Origin: Balaenoptera acutorostrata
Taxonomy: Eukaryota > Chordata > Mammalia > Artiodactyla > Balaenopteridae
Direction: 5' to 3'
Length of the DNA: 64,000 nucleotides
Assembly (NCBI RefSeq): GCF_949987535.1
Contig: NC_080067.1
Coordinates: 49,226,910-49,290,909 of the forward strand
Part shown: positions 37,845 to 50,415 of the stretch, piece by piece
Position numbering within the stretch: the first letter of the stretch is position 1
Layout: every line of letters starts with the position of its first letter
Notes under the pieces: generated by a model
What the model saw: only the letters and a program-made list of their open reading frames with translations
The model's database searches: none
Told to the model about the DNA's origin: nothing
Position numbers and translations under genes: made by a program

Positions 37845-38330
37845 AAATGACATTTTATCAGTCAAGGTCCCAGCAAAAAGAGATGACACTTTTAAATTAG
37901 TACAATTTGGAGACAGTTTAATAAAGGTAATATCTACAAGGTTTGGGAAATAAGAAAACCATAAATAATAATGCAATTCCCAAATTAGTAATATTCAGGA
38001 ACCATTTCTAAACCTGAAGGTGTCGTGACAGGGAGTGGTTACCATATCCAAGAGACAGAGAGGTCTGTATGGAGAGTATTGTCTGACAGGAGGTGGGAAG
38101 GCATAGCCAGCCTTCAGCAACTTCTCAAAAGTGAGCCAGAGGAATAAATTCCTGACCTCACTCTCCCACAGTCTAATCTTCTTGTACTCTGTGTTGGCTG
38201 GATCATAGGAAAAGAGAAGGAACCAGGGATCCTTGTCATGCAAGCTACACACCTCAGCTTCTCAGAAAACAGACCCAGGTAGGGAGAAATAGAGTCTGCA
38301 TCTGGAGAGGGGGCATAAATGGAAGGTTTC
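37845..38330. repeat. Possible old medium-frequency repeat, unassigned
   Basis: 'gtcaaggtcccagcaaaaag' followed by 'gacagtttaataaaggtaat' and a less AT-rich body recall a common mammalian repeat, but I cannot assign it. Two overlapping minus-strand frames (84 and 85 codons, 37995-38368) show no domain and I do not call them genes. Confidence 0.3.
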
Positions 38331-39135
38331 CAGCTCGGTGTCTGGCAATATGATACAGCGAAAATCACTGCATAAACTTTGGTATTCAGAACTTCTTCTT
38401 CAAAACTAAACTTGCCTCTTTAGAATGTAATTTGTAATGCAAAATTGCCTTAATTCAACAGCATATGGATTGTAGCCAATCTTCCACAAAATGTGGAAAG
38501 TGTTTAGGATTATAAACTAAGGCTTGGACTAGTTACTGCTTTCTAGTTCCTTAATTTTTGTGTTTTAAGCTTCTATGTCCTTCGCAAAATTAAGAGGTGA
38601 CTTTAAACAAGAAAATGTATGAAAATGAACAAGCTACAGATTAAAACTACTCTACAAAGGACTTTTTCTAAAATAGAAAACTTCTGTTCTTGTAAGGTAA
38701 ATTTAAATTTGCCTTGTCCCATGGCACTCTAAAAGATTGTATGTCTCATTTATCTTCATAAAGACCAAACACTTTAACAGAGCAGCCATTTGTTGTACAA
38801 CAAATTAAATTATTTTTAGACTATTCTCCTGTTGTCACCAAACATCTTTAAAGTCACCTTAAAATTAATATGTTATCTTTTTGATAAACTTTCACAATAT
38901 CCACTTTGTTGTGAGGTTTAGAATATTTCTTAGGTGTATAGTTCTTGTTTCCATACAAAGAAGTGTGTGTAAAGTTAAATAGAATAAGAGAGTAGTGAGA
39001 ATTAAATGTCTGTCCTAGCTCTTACAATGAATTATTGACTTTTGATAAGCTGTTTAATTTATATGATCTTCAGATCATCTTTAAAAGGAAGAATTTAGAT
39101 TAAGATTCCTCTGAATCTTACTACATTAAAGTTTT
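38331..39135. other. AT-rich DNA, no gene seen
   Basis: A weak MIR-like stretch (minus) may lie at 39005-39115. Nothing else recognised. Confidence 0.45.
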
Positions 39136-39138
39136 CTA

Positions 39139-39177
<39 letters not shown>

Positions 39178-39180
39178 CAC
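39139..39180. repeat. (CA)n microsatellite
   Basis: CA run of about 42 bases with a T at 39144 and a G at 39171. Likely polymorphic. Confidence 0.95.
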
Positions 39181-39284
39181 TGGGGTCCACGATTACGTGT
39201 GCTCAGGCTGATCCAGCTCCTTTTTTTTTTTTTAATTTCTCTTTCTTTTTAGTTTTTAAAAATGAATTTTTACTTTTAAGTGCT

Positions 39285-40130
39285 TTGGTCAACATTTTTA
39301 AAATCCCAATTTATAAATGGGCAAAGAACTTGCACAGACACTTCACTAAAAAGAATATGTTGATGGCAAAACACATCAAAGGATACTCAACATTATTAGC
39401 CAACAGGGAATGTAAATTAAAACCATGATGAACTGTTACTACATATCTATTAGGATGGGTAGAAGCAGAAATACTGTCAATACCAAATGATGACAACAAT
39501 GTGGAGCAGCTGAATCTCTCATATATTACTGCTGGGAATGCAAACGGGTACAGCCACTATCGAAAACATTTGACATTCTTCTTTTAAGTGTTAACAAACT
39601 TAACCGTATGTCTCAGCAATTTCATTTTTAGGTATTTACCATAGAAAAATTAAAACTTAAATTCTCACAAAAACCCATGTACGCATTTATATAGTGACTA
39701 TTCATAATCACCCCAAACAGGACTCAAAGCAAAACCCTTCAATTGAAAAACAAATGGTGAAACTGCCATATAATAAAATTCTACTCTGCCAAAAAATGAC
39801 TGAAATATTGACACACAAAAAAAATTGGGATGAATCTCAAGGGCATTATGCTGAGTGAAACAAGCTGGTCTGTAAAGGTACTTCTTTATAATTTCATTTG
39901 CATGGCATTTTCTAAAAGACAAAAATATAGTGATGCAGAATAGATTACTGTTTGCCAGGGGTTGGGTCAAGGGAGGATGGGAGTAAAAAGACATAGCAAG
40001 ACAAAGCTGTCTTGGGTGAAGGAAACGTTTTGATTGTAGTAGTGTTAAAATTTGTAGGACTGTACACATACAAACAGACACACAATTCAATTTTATTGTA
40101 TGTGAATTTTTTAAAAACCTTAAGCGATAT
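39285..40130 (+). mobile_element. Old L1 fragment: ORF2 C-terminus and 3' UTR
   Basis: Plus-strand order: 'caatttataaatgggcaaag', 'cttcactaaaaagaatatgt', 'tactgctgggaatgcaaacg', 'ggtacagccactatcgaaaa', then 'ttactgtttgccaggggttg' from the 3' UTR and 'aaggaaacgttttgattgta'. This is an old L1 (L1MC/ME-like, by recall) with many indels. The 130-codon minus-strand frame at 39698-40090 is antisense and meaningless. Confidence 0.75.
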
Positions 40131-42300
40131 CAGCAAAGATGGTAACAAAATCTTGGGTCATTTAATGTAGAAGCAGGTCACTATACTCCTTAGTGGAAAT
40201 AAAGAGAAGTACTCTGGTAAATAACACTTTTTAATGTTGATAGTCTTGAAAAATGTAAACATAAATAAATCTTCTTCACTATAGGCTTTGTTGGAGTCAT
40301 AAGATTCACAGAAACATAAAAAAATTGTAGATTTGAGATCTTAAAGCATCATATTGATTAAATTGAACCTTTGTTATACAGATGATTCGTCTCTCAACTT
40401 TAGATAAGAAACTAGTAAATTTAAAATAATGACACATAAGTTATTGTGTTTAAATGTTTTATAAACTTACAGTGGCAGCTATCATTTTTTAACCGAGTTT
40501 GAAATCTTCTGTTTAATGGTCCCTCCCCACAGAAAAATACCCCCACAGTTACGTGAAAAGAGAACCTTTTCCTTTGGGAGGTCTGAAAATGTAAGGATGA
40601 AGTAATAAATGAATCATCAAGCCTCTGGCTTACAGAGGAAAAGTACCTTAACAAGCAATTAAAAAATGCCTTGAACCTTCCCTCTGCTTAAATATAACAG
40701 AACTTTAAACTCAGTTAATGCCTGGTAGCTTTTTATTATGAAACAATATTGAGGCCTGATATATTTTTACATTCATTAAAGAATAATACAACTTTGAACT
40801 TTTTGTAGTTTACACTTGGCAATTGTATTTATAATTAAATCCTGGTTATCATTAGGCAATCAATTGATTTTTAAGTGGCACTCAGTTTAGGTGATCCCTA
40901 AAAAACAAAATCCCTATTTCATTCTCTGTGTAAGGAAGTTATTTTCTAGAATCTGAGTACACTTAAACTGCATTTGCACAGAATGTGTTCACCTTGTATT
41001 GCCTATTTGATAATTTTTTAATTGCTACTGAGCAAAAAACAAGCAGCTTAAAGAAACACATTTAGAACACTTGGCAATTAGGGATATCTTTTTCTTATAT
41101 TTACTTTTATTTTTAAACATTTTACTTTGCTTTTAAAACGAGGGAAAAAATAAAATCTATAAAATTTTAAAAATGCATATTTCTTCTCTGAGTGTGACTG
41201 ATTTAAAAAAATAGGAAAATAATTCCTGAAAATATCGTTGGATTACACAATTTAAGTTTTGCATTCAGATTTTAAAAGTATCCTGTTCAAAGATAAATAT
41301 GAATTGAAACAGTTGGAAGTTTCATTGAAATTTCATAACAAAGGACTTCAGAAAAAAACAAAAGACAAAAAGACTTCTAATGTTATAATGTATTGAAAGG
41401 GAAATCATTATAATATACAGTCTATTTCTATTTTACATAGAAATAAAACTTTTTCCAAGTTACTTAGAGACAAATCAAACGTTCAGATTTGGGATCCCAA
41501 CCTTCCTTTGAAAGTGGCAAATTTTAATTCATAGTTAAACATCCCCAGAATTAATGTCCCCAATCTATTATATTCATATCATAAATATGAGGGTAAACAT
41601 TTTGGTTTATGATAGAACTTGTACTTCTTACTCTGACAAGAGTTGTGTCTTATACTAATATCTTGGTAAAATTTTATATTTTATTTTCTAAAGATAAAAG
41701 CATAGGTAGTATTTTGTTGTTTTATGACCACCACCAGCATCTATTGAGCATTAAATTTTCTTCAATCACATTGTTTCTCTGAAGTAGATCCAAATATTAA
41801 ATTTTATTGTGTTCCTCATTTGCATAATAATGTGAAACCTATAGAATAGTAAATAGTGAGAATGTAACATATTGAGAATAACTTATAGCACAATGGCTTA
41901 TATATAGCATTGAAATAATAATGAGCCCTTGTTTCAAAATTAAACATAATGATTTTTGTTCCTTTATAACTATGAATAGTTTCTAGTTCTCTATTTTTTC
42001 CTTCCTTTTTTAAAAAAATTATGATAACACTCACTATTTTTATCAATCTGTCTCCATTGCTTCAACTCTTCCATCTTTTCTATCTCATCGGTAGGGCCAT
42101 ATAACTTTTGAACACTTTATTGTAATAGAGAAGACCAGAGTATAGAATCCAGCTCTAACTTTTAACTGTAAATTGGTCTTCTGCATTGAGGAACATCTAG
42201 ATGCAAGGTTTTGGAGTCATTATTAATGACCTTCTCTTTCTTGCTTACTTTTCAAAATATGATTTTTAATGTCTTTTTCAAAGTTGTAACTTTTCCCTCT
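40131..42300. other. AT-rich DNA, no gene seen
   Basis: Nothing recognised. Only short frames below 80 codons, without domains. Confidence 0.5.
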
Positions 42301-42350
42301 CCTTCTCTCTCTCTCTCCCACATCTCTTCCTCTCTCTCTTCCTTCCTCCA
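42296..42350. repeat. CT-rich low-complexity tract
   Basis: Pyrimidine-rich stretch with CT repeats and two short interruptions. Confidence 0.85.
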
Positions 42351-42654
42351 AATTGTATAAATCCTAATTACAAATACTTTTACTCAATTATATCTTTGTG
42401 AGAGACCAAATATTTTTGCAAAAAAAAAATCTAAAATATTCAAGAGAACCAACTGTAAAAATTGTATAAGTAATAAGAGAGTCAGTAAATAGGGCAGATA
42501 AAAGAACAACACAAACTAATAGTTTTCTGTACCAAAACAAAAACACATTAAAAGATGTAATGAAAATATTCTCATAACAGCACAATAAGATAATTCCTAG
42601 AAATATACATATTATATTGTGAGACAAAAATGAATAAAATTTAAAACTTTACTG

Positions 42655-42800
42655 AATATCAGCTCTGCTATATATTAATTCTATGACTTTAGCAAAAATT
42701 ACTTAAATTCTCTAATCTTTAGTTTCTTCACATAAAAAATAAGATTTATGGCTTCTAACTCAACTGACAGTTGTTGAGATAAACAAGCAAACTATAAAAC
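42655..42800 (-). repeat. MIR SINE fragment
   Basis: Plus strand 'attctatgactttagcaaaa', 'attacttaaattctctaatc', 'tttagtttcttcacataaaa' is the reverse complement of the MIR 3' half ('...tgtgtgaccttgggcaagtt...'). Diverged but well ordered. Confidence 0.6.
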
Positions 42801-43038
42801 CCTGACATGTTTCTGTACCCATTAAAAAACAAAATCACTGCTTGCACAGGTAATGACTATATATCTCTCAATCTGATTTTCTGGTGATAGTGTTTTTGAC
42901 CTCTACCTTAAGAAGCACTATTCTTTTGAACAAATGTGAGAACAATTCAAATCTGTGTAACAATATAAAGGGTTTAAAATTAAATTTGGGACTATGGTCA
43001 ATATTTCCCTACCATAATTCTCATGTTAAATAATAATT

Positions 43039-43088
43039 AATTATTATTAGACATTATTAGACATTAATTATTATTAGACATTATTAGA
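43039..43088. repeat. 27-bp AT-rich tandem repeat, ~1.85 copies
   Basis: The unit starting 'aattattattagacattatt' at 43039-43065 is repeated from 43066 to 43088. Confidence 0.9.
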
Positions 43089-43540
43089 AATGTCTTTTTT
43101 AAATTCTCAAATTTCGTCTTTCTTTTCTTAATTAATGGCAGCTCAGAAGAGTGAAAATGGCTGGAGATTGTTTAAATTGGTAGAAATCCTTTAGGAAGCT
43201 ATATGGTGGTACAGGGAGAGATTTAGAGACATCTCTACTCTTGGCCCTGTTGAACTTGTTTATAGGAACGTAAAAAAACAAAATAACTGAAAACATTTTT
43301 AAATACACTGAATAATTATTTATAAAGTTTCATATAAGAAAGATTAAAAATACTAATAATGCATAATTTATCACATAAATGACAAGGTATATTTAAGGCT
43401 ATTAAATGTGCAGAACCATTCATCTTAAATACCTTTTAACACCATGGACATTAATATTGATATACATACATGCATACACACGTGCAACATTACAAAGAGA
43501 GATATCTACTCTATCATCATTCCTATTTAAAAGATAAATG

Positions 43541-45722
43541 TGGAGGAGACCTTCAAGACGGCAGAGGAGTAAGACATGGAGATCATCTTCCTCTACAGAA
43601 ATACGTCAGAAATACATCTACAACTCCTACAGAACACCTACTGAACGCTGGCAGAAGACCTCAGACTTCCCAAAAGGCAAGAAACTCCCCACGTACCTGG
43701 GTAGGGCAAAAGAAAAAAGAAAAAACAGAGAAAAAAGTATAGGGACAGGACCTGCACCTCTGGGAGGGAGCTGTGAAGGAGAAAAAATTTCCACATACTA
43801 GGAAGCCCCTTCACTGGTGGATGGGGGGTGGCGGGGGGAAAGCTTTGGAGCCACTGAGGAGAATGCAGCAACAGGGGTGCAGAGAGCAAAGCGGAGAGAT
43901 TCCCACACAGAGGATTGGTTTTGACCAGCACTCACCAGCCCCAGAGGCTTGTCTGCTCACCTGCCAGGGTGGGTGGTGTCTGGGAACTGAGGCTCTGACT
44001 TCGGAGGTCAGATCCCAGGGAGAGGACTGGTGTTGGCTGCATGAACACAGCCTGAAGGGGGCTAGTGTGCCACAGCTAGCCGGGAGGGAGTCTGGGGAAA
44101 AGTCTGGACCTGCCGAAGAGGCATGAGACCATTGTTCCGGGGTGCATAAGGAGAGGGGATTCAGAGCACCACCTAAATGAGCTCCAGAGATGGGCACCAG
44201 CCGTGGCTATCAGTGCAGACATCAGAGACTGGCATGAAACACTAAGGCTGCTGCTGCAGCCACCAAGAAACCTGTGTGCAAGCACAGGTCACTATCCACA
44301 CCTCCCTTCCTGGAAGCCTGTGCAGCCTGCCACTGCCAGGGTCCCGTGATCCAGGGACAATTTCCACAGGAGAACACACAGCGCACCTCAGGCTGTTGCA
44401 ATGTCATGACAGCCTCTGCCGCCACAGGCTTGCCCCGCATTCCGTACCCCTCTCTCCCCAGAGCCTGAGCCAGAGCCCCTGAATCAGCTGCTACTATAAC
44501 CCTGTGCTGTGTGAGTGAAGAACAGACGCCCTCAGGTGACCTACACTCAGAGGTGGGGCCAAATCCAAAGCTGAACACCAGGAGCTGTGCGAACAAAGAA
44601 GAGAAAGGGAAATTTCTACCAGCAGCCTCAGGAGCAGTGGATTAAATCTCCACAATCACCTTTATGTACCCTGCATCTCTGAAATACCGGAATAGAAAAC
44701 AAATCATCCCAAAATTGAGGTGGTAGACTTTGAGAGCAACTGTATACTTTAGGTTTGCTTTCTGCACCTAATTTGTTTCTGGTCTTATGTTTATCTTAGT
44801 TTAGTATTTAGAGTTTATTATCATTGGTAGATTTGTTTATTGATTTGGTTGCTCTCTTCCTTTTTTGTTTTATATATATATATATATTTTTTTTTTCTTC
44901 CCCTTTTTCTCTCTTTGTGACTGTGTATGTGTATGCTTCTTTGTGTGACTTTGTCTGTATAGCTTTGCTTTGTTCTAGGGTTCTGTCTGTTCATTTTGTT
45001 TGTTTGTTTGTTTCTTCTTTGTTCATTTTAGTATAGTTTTTTGTGCTTCTTATAATTGGTGGATTTGTTTTTTGGTTTGGTTGCTCTCTTCTTTCTTTCT
45101 TTCTTAATTACTTTAAATTTTTTTTATTTTTAATAATTCTTTTCTTTTTTATTTAAATAACTTTATTTTATTTTATTTTATTTTCTTCTCTTTCTTTCTT
45201 TTTTTTCTCACATTTATTCTGAGCCGAGTGGCTCACAGGGTCTCTGTGCTCCGGCCAGGTGTCAGGGCTGTGCCTCTGAGGTTGGAGACCTGAGGGCAGG
45301 ACATTGGACCACCAGAGACCACCCAGCCCCACGTAATATCAAATGGCAAAGGCTCTCCCAGAGATCTCTGTCTCAACACTAAGACCCAGCTCCACTCAAC
45401 GACCAGCAAGCTACAGTGTTGGACACCCTATGCCAAACAACTAGCAAGACACGAACACAACCCCACCCATTAGAAGAGAGGCTGCCTAAAATCATAATAC
45501 GTTCACAGACACCCCAAAACACACCACTGGTTGCGGCCCTGCCCACCAGAAAGACAAGATTCAGCCTCATCCACCAGAAAACAGGCACCAGTCCTCTCCA
45601 CCAGGAAGCCTACACAAGCCAATGAACCAACCTCACCCAGTGGAGGCAGACACCAAAAACAACGGGAGCTACGAACCTGCAGCCTGTGAAAAGGAAACCC
45701 CAAACACAGTAAGTTAAGCAAA
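43541..45722 (+). promoter_or_regulatory. L1 5' UTR (internal promoter region)
   Basis: The first ~1.1 kb is GC-richer with scattered CpG, as expected for an L1 5' UTR carrying the internal RNA polymerase II promoter. A T-rich tract follows at about 44740-45215, including (TA)n near 44871-44887, and then a second GC-richer part (45216-45700). Inside the T-rich tract a module starting 'attggtagatttgttt' at 44823 is repeated at 45055 ('attggtggatttgttt'), 232 bp apart. Overlapping open frames of 64-128 codons on both strands come from base composition. Promoter function is inferred from the family. Confidence 0.75.
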
Positions 45723-46613
45723 ATGAGAAGACAGAGAAACACACAGCAGATGAAGGAGCAAGACAAAAACTCACCAGACCAAACAAATGAAGAGGAAATA
45801 GGCAGTCTACCTGAAAAAGAATTAGAGAAATGATAGTAAAGATGATCCAAAATCTTGCAAAAAGAATGGAGAAAATACAAGAAACATTTAACAAGGACCT
45901 AGAAGAACTAAAGAGCAAACAAACAATGATGAGCAACACAATAAATGAAATTAAAAACTCTCTAGAAGGAGTCAATAGCAGAATAAATAAGGCAGAAGAA
46001 TGGATAAGTGAACTGGAAGATAAAATAGTGGAAATATCTACCACAGAGCAGAATAAAGGAAAAAGAATGAAAAGAATTGAGGACAGTCTCAGAGACCGCT
46101 GGGACAACATTAAACGCACCAACATTCGAATTATAGGGCTCCCAGAAGAAGAAGAGAAAAAGAAAGGGACTGAGAAAATATTTGAAGAGATTATAGTTGA
46201 AAACTTCCCTAATATGGGAAAGGAAACATTCAATCAAGTCCAGGAAGTGCAGAGATCCCATACAGGAAAAACCCAAGGTGAAAACCACCTAGACATATAT
46301 TAATCAAACTATCAAAAATTAAATACAAGAAAAAATATTAAAAGCAGCAAGGAGAAAACAACAAATAATATACAACCAAATCCCCATAAGGTTAACAGCT
46401 GATCTTTCAGCAGAAACTCTGCAAGCCAGAAGGGAGTGGCAGGACATATTTAAAGTGATGAAAGGGAAAAACCAACAACCAAGATTACTCTACCCAGCAA
46501 GGATCTCATTCAGATTTGACGGAGAAATTAAAACCTTTACAGACAAGCAAAAGCTAAGAGAATTCAGCACCACCAAACCAGCTTTACTACAAATGCTAAA
46601 GGAACTTCTCTAG
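45723..46613 (+). pseudogene. L1 ORF1 (RNA-binding chaperone), broken
   Basis: ORF1p is the trimeric RNA-binding protein that packages L1 RNA in the cytoplasm. The start is the ATG at 45723 (MRRQRNTQQMKEQ...), about 297 codons before the stop at 46611-46613. A coiled-coil-like stretch follows (45830-46060, with 'RMEKIQETFNKDLEELKSKQ'), then the RRM region ('DNIKRTNIRIIGLPEEEE', about 46108-46161) and a C-terminal domain in frame to 46610. Three apparent single-base losses shift the frame near 45823, 46253 and 46330. The resulting stops are at 45831-45833 and 46301-46303, and a TGA at 46279-46281 lies in the original frame. The longest open piece is 157 codons (45830-46303). The 207-codon minus-strand frame here is an antisense shadow. 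Confidence 0.9.
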
Positions 46614-46671
46614 GCAGGAAACACAAGATAAGGAAAAGACCTACAATAACAAACCCAAAACAATTAAGTAA

Positions 46672-49600
46672 ATGATAATAGGAATAAACATATCAATAAT
46701 TACCTTAAATGGATTAAATGCTCCGACCAAAAGACATAAACTGGCTGAATGGATACAAAAACAAGACCTCTATATATGCTGTTTAAAAGAGACCCCCTTC
46801 AGACCTAGGGACACCTACAGACTGAAAGTGAGGGGATGGAAAAAGATATTACATGTAAATGGAAATCAAAAGAAAGCTGGAGTAGCAATTCTCATATCAG
46901 AAAAAATAGGCTTTAAAATAAAGACTTTTACAAGAGACAAAGAAGGACACTACATAATGATCAAGAGATCCAAGAAGAAGATATAACAATTGTAAATATT
47001 TATGTACCCAATATAGGAGCACCTCAATACATGAGGCAAATGCTAACAGCCATAAAAGGGGAAATTGACAGTAACACAATAATAGTGGGGGATTTTAACA
47101 ACCTACATTCACCAATGGACAGATCATCCAAAATGAAAATAAATAAGGAAACACAAGCTTTAAATGATACATTAAACAAGATGGACTTAATTGATATTTA
47201 TAGGACACTCCATCCAAAAACAACAGAATACACTTTCTTCTCAAGTGCTCATGGAACATTCTCCAGGATAGATCATATCTTGGGTCACAAATCAAGCCTT
47301 GGTAAATCTAAGAAAACTGAAATTGTATCAAGTATCTTTTCCAAAGACAACACTATGAGATTAGATATCAATTACAGGAAAAAATCTGTAAAAAATACAA
47401 ACACATGGAGGCTAAACAATACACTACTTAATAACCAAGAGATCACTGAAGAAATCAAAGAGGAACTCAAAAAATACCTGGAAACAAATGACAATGAAAA
47501 CAGGATGACCCAAAACCTATGGGATGCAGCAAAAGCAGTTCTAAGAGGGAAGTTTATAGCAATAAAATTCTACCTCAAGAAAGAAGAAACATTACACCTA
47601 AAACAATTAGAGAAAGAAGAACAAAAAAACCCCAAAGTTAGAAGAAGGAAAGAAATCATAAAGATCAGATCAGAATTAAATGAAAAAGAAATGAAGGAAA
47701 CAATAGCAAAGACCAAAAGAACTAAAAGTTGGTTCTTTGAGAACATAAACAAAATTGATAAATCATTAGCCAGACCCATCAAGAAAAAAAGGGAGAAGAC
47801 TCAAATCAATAGAATTAGAAATGAAAAAGGAGAAGTAACAACTGACACTGCAGAAATACAAACAATCATGAGAGATTACTACAAGCAACTTTTATGCCAA
47901 TAAAATGGGCAACCTGGAAGAAATGGACAAATTCTTAGAAATGCACAACCTTCTGAGACTGAACCAGGAAAAAATAGAAAATATGAACAGACCAATCACA
48001 AGCACTGAAATTGAAACTGTGATTAAAAATCTTCCAACAAGCAAACCCCAGGACCAGATGGCTTCACAGGCAAATTCTGTCAAACATTTAGAGAAGAGCT
48101 AACACCTATCCTTCTTAAACTCTTCCAAAATATAGCATAGGGAGGAACACTCTCAATCTCATTCTAGGAGGCCACCATCACCCTGATACCAAAATCAGAC
48201 AAAGATGTCACAAAGAAAGAAAACTACAGGCCAATATCAACAATGAGCATAGATGCAAATATCCTCAACAAATTACTAGCAAACACAATCCAATAGCACA
48301 TTAAAAGGATCATACACCATGATCAAGTGGGGTTTATCCCAAGAATGCAAGGATTCTTCAATATACACAAATCAATCAATGTGATACACCATATTAACAA
48401 ACTGAAGGAGAAAAACCATATGATCATCTCAATAGATGCAGAAAAAGCTTCTGACAAAATTCAACACCCATTTATGATAAAAGCCCTGCAAAAAGTAGGC
48501 ACAGAGGGAACTTTCCTCAACATAATAAAGACCATATATGACAAACCCACAGCCAACATCATTCTCAGTGGTGAACAACTGAAACCATTTCCACTAAGAT
48601 CAGGAACAAGACAAGGTTGCCCACTCTCACCACTATTATTCAACATACTTTTGGAAGTTTTAGCCACAGCAATCAGAGAAGAAAAAGAAATAAAAGGAAT
48701 CCAAATCGGAAAAGAAGAAGTAAAGCTGTCACTGTTTGCAGATGACATGATACTATACATAGAGAATCCTAAAGATGCTACCACAAAACTACTTGAGCTA
48801 GTCAATGAATCTGGTAAAGTAGCAGCATACAAAAGTAAGGCACAGAAATCTCTTGCATTCCTATACACTAATGATGAAAAATCTGAAAATGAAATTAAGA
48901 AAACACTCCCGTTTACCATTGCAACAAAAAGAATAAAATATCTAGGAATAAACCTACCTAAGGAGACAAAAGACCTGTATGCAGACAATTATAAGACTCT
49001 GATGAAAGAAATTAAAGATGATAGAAACAGATGGAGAGGTATACCATGTTATTGGATTGGAAGAATCAACATTGTGAAAATGACTCTACTACCCAAAGCA
49101 ATCTACAGATTCAATGCAATCCCTATCAAACTACCACTGGCATTTTTCACAGAACTAGAACAAAAAATTTCACAATTTGTATGGAAACACAAAAGACTCC
49201 AAATAGCTAAAGCAATCTTGAGAAAGAAAAATGGAGCTAGAGGAATCAGGCTCCATGACTTCAGACTATACTACAAAGCTACAGTAATCAAGAGAGTATG
49301 GTACTGGCACAAAAACAGAAATATAGATCAATGGAACAGGATAGAAAGCCCAGAGATAAACCCACGCTCATATGGTCACCTTATCATTGATAAAGGAGGC
49401 AAGAACATACAGTGGACAAAAGACAGCCTCTTCAATAAGTGGTGCTGGGAAATCTGGAGAGCTACATGTAAAAGAATGAAATTAGAACACTCCATAACAC
49501 CATACCCAAAAATAAACTCAAAATGGACTAAAGACATAAATGTAAAGACAGACACTCTGAAACTCTTAGAGGAAAACATAGGCAGAACACTCTATGACAT

Positions 49601-50415
49601 AAATCACAGCACGATCCCTTTTGACCCACCTCCTAGAGAAATGGAAATAAAAAAAATAAATAAACAAATGGGACCTAATGAAACTCAAAAGCCTTTGCAC
49701 AGCAAAGGAAACCTTAAACAAGAAGAAAAGACAACCCTCAGAATGGGAGAAAATATTTGCAAATGAAGCAACTGGCAAAGGATTAATCTCCAAAATTTAC
49801 AAGCAGCTCATGCAGCTCAATATCAAAAAAACAAATAACCCAGTCCAAAAATGGGCAGAAGGCCTAAATAGACATTCTCCAAAGCAGATATACAGATTGC
49901 CAACAAACACATGAAAGAATGCTCAATGTCATTAATCATTAGAGAAATGCAAATCAAAACTACAGTGAGATATCATCTCACACTGGTCAGAATGGCCATC
50001 ATCAAAAAATCTACAAACAATAAATGCTGGAGAGGGTGTGGAGAAAAGGGAACCCTCTTGCACTGTTGGTGGGACTGTAAATTGATACAACCACTATGGA
50101 GAACAGTATGGAGGTTCCTTAAAAAACTAAAAATAGAACTACCATACGACACAGCAATCCCACTACTGGGCATATACCCTGAGAAAACCATAATTCAAGA
50201 AGAGTCATGTACCACAATGTTCATTGCAGCCCTGTTTACAATAGCCAGGACATGGAAGCAACCTAAGTGTCCATCAACAGATGAATGGGTAAAGAAGATG
50301 TGGCACATATATACAATGGAATATTACTCAGCCATAAAAAGAAACGAAATTGAGTGAAGTAAGTCAGAAAGAGAAAAACAAATACCGTATGCTAACACAT
50401 ATATACGGAATCTAA
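46672..50415 (+). pseudogene. L1 ORF2 (endonuclease and reverse transcriptase), broken
   Basis: ORF2p nicks target DNA and reverse-transcribes L1 RNA there. The frame starts at the ATG at 46672 and is split into pieces: endonuclease N-terminus (46672-46986), endonuclease C-terminus and linker (47031-47903), a short piece (47905-48102), reverse transcriptase (48297-49766; 479 codons from the first ATG at 48327), and C-terminal pieces (49678-49914 and 49911-50357). Shifts lie near 46970, 47889, 48046, 49655 and 49871. Stops TAG fall at 48138, 48165 and 48294. The motif GDFN is kept at 47088-47099, and the catalytic FADD of the reverse transcriptase at 48735-48746. '[14 protein letters not shown]' is also intact. 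The family's S-D-H triad reads S-K-D at 47340-47348. The C-terminal cysteine-rich region is visible ('[14 protein letters not shown]'). Confidence 0.93.

Noticed and set aside
43470..44596. Cluster of overlapping 64-128 codon frames on both strands, some proline- or serine-rich
   Set aside because: They lie in or at the edge of the GC-richer L1 5' UTR, overlap each other in conflicting frames, and show no domain. Base composition explains them.
45610..46233. 207-codon minus-strand frame, hydrophobic and serine-rich
   Set aside because: It is exactly antisense to L1 ORF1; the A-rich coding strand leaves few stops in the complement.
48327..49766. 479-codon frame as a possible intact reverse transcriptase gene
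   Set aside because: It is the middle of L1 ORF2, with three in-frame stops upstream and a frame break at its end, so it is a pseudogene piece.
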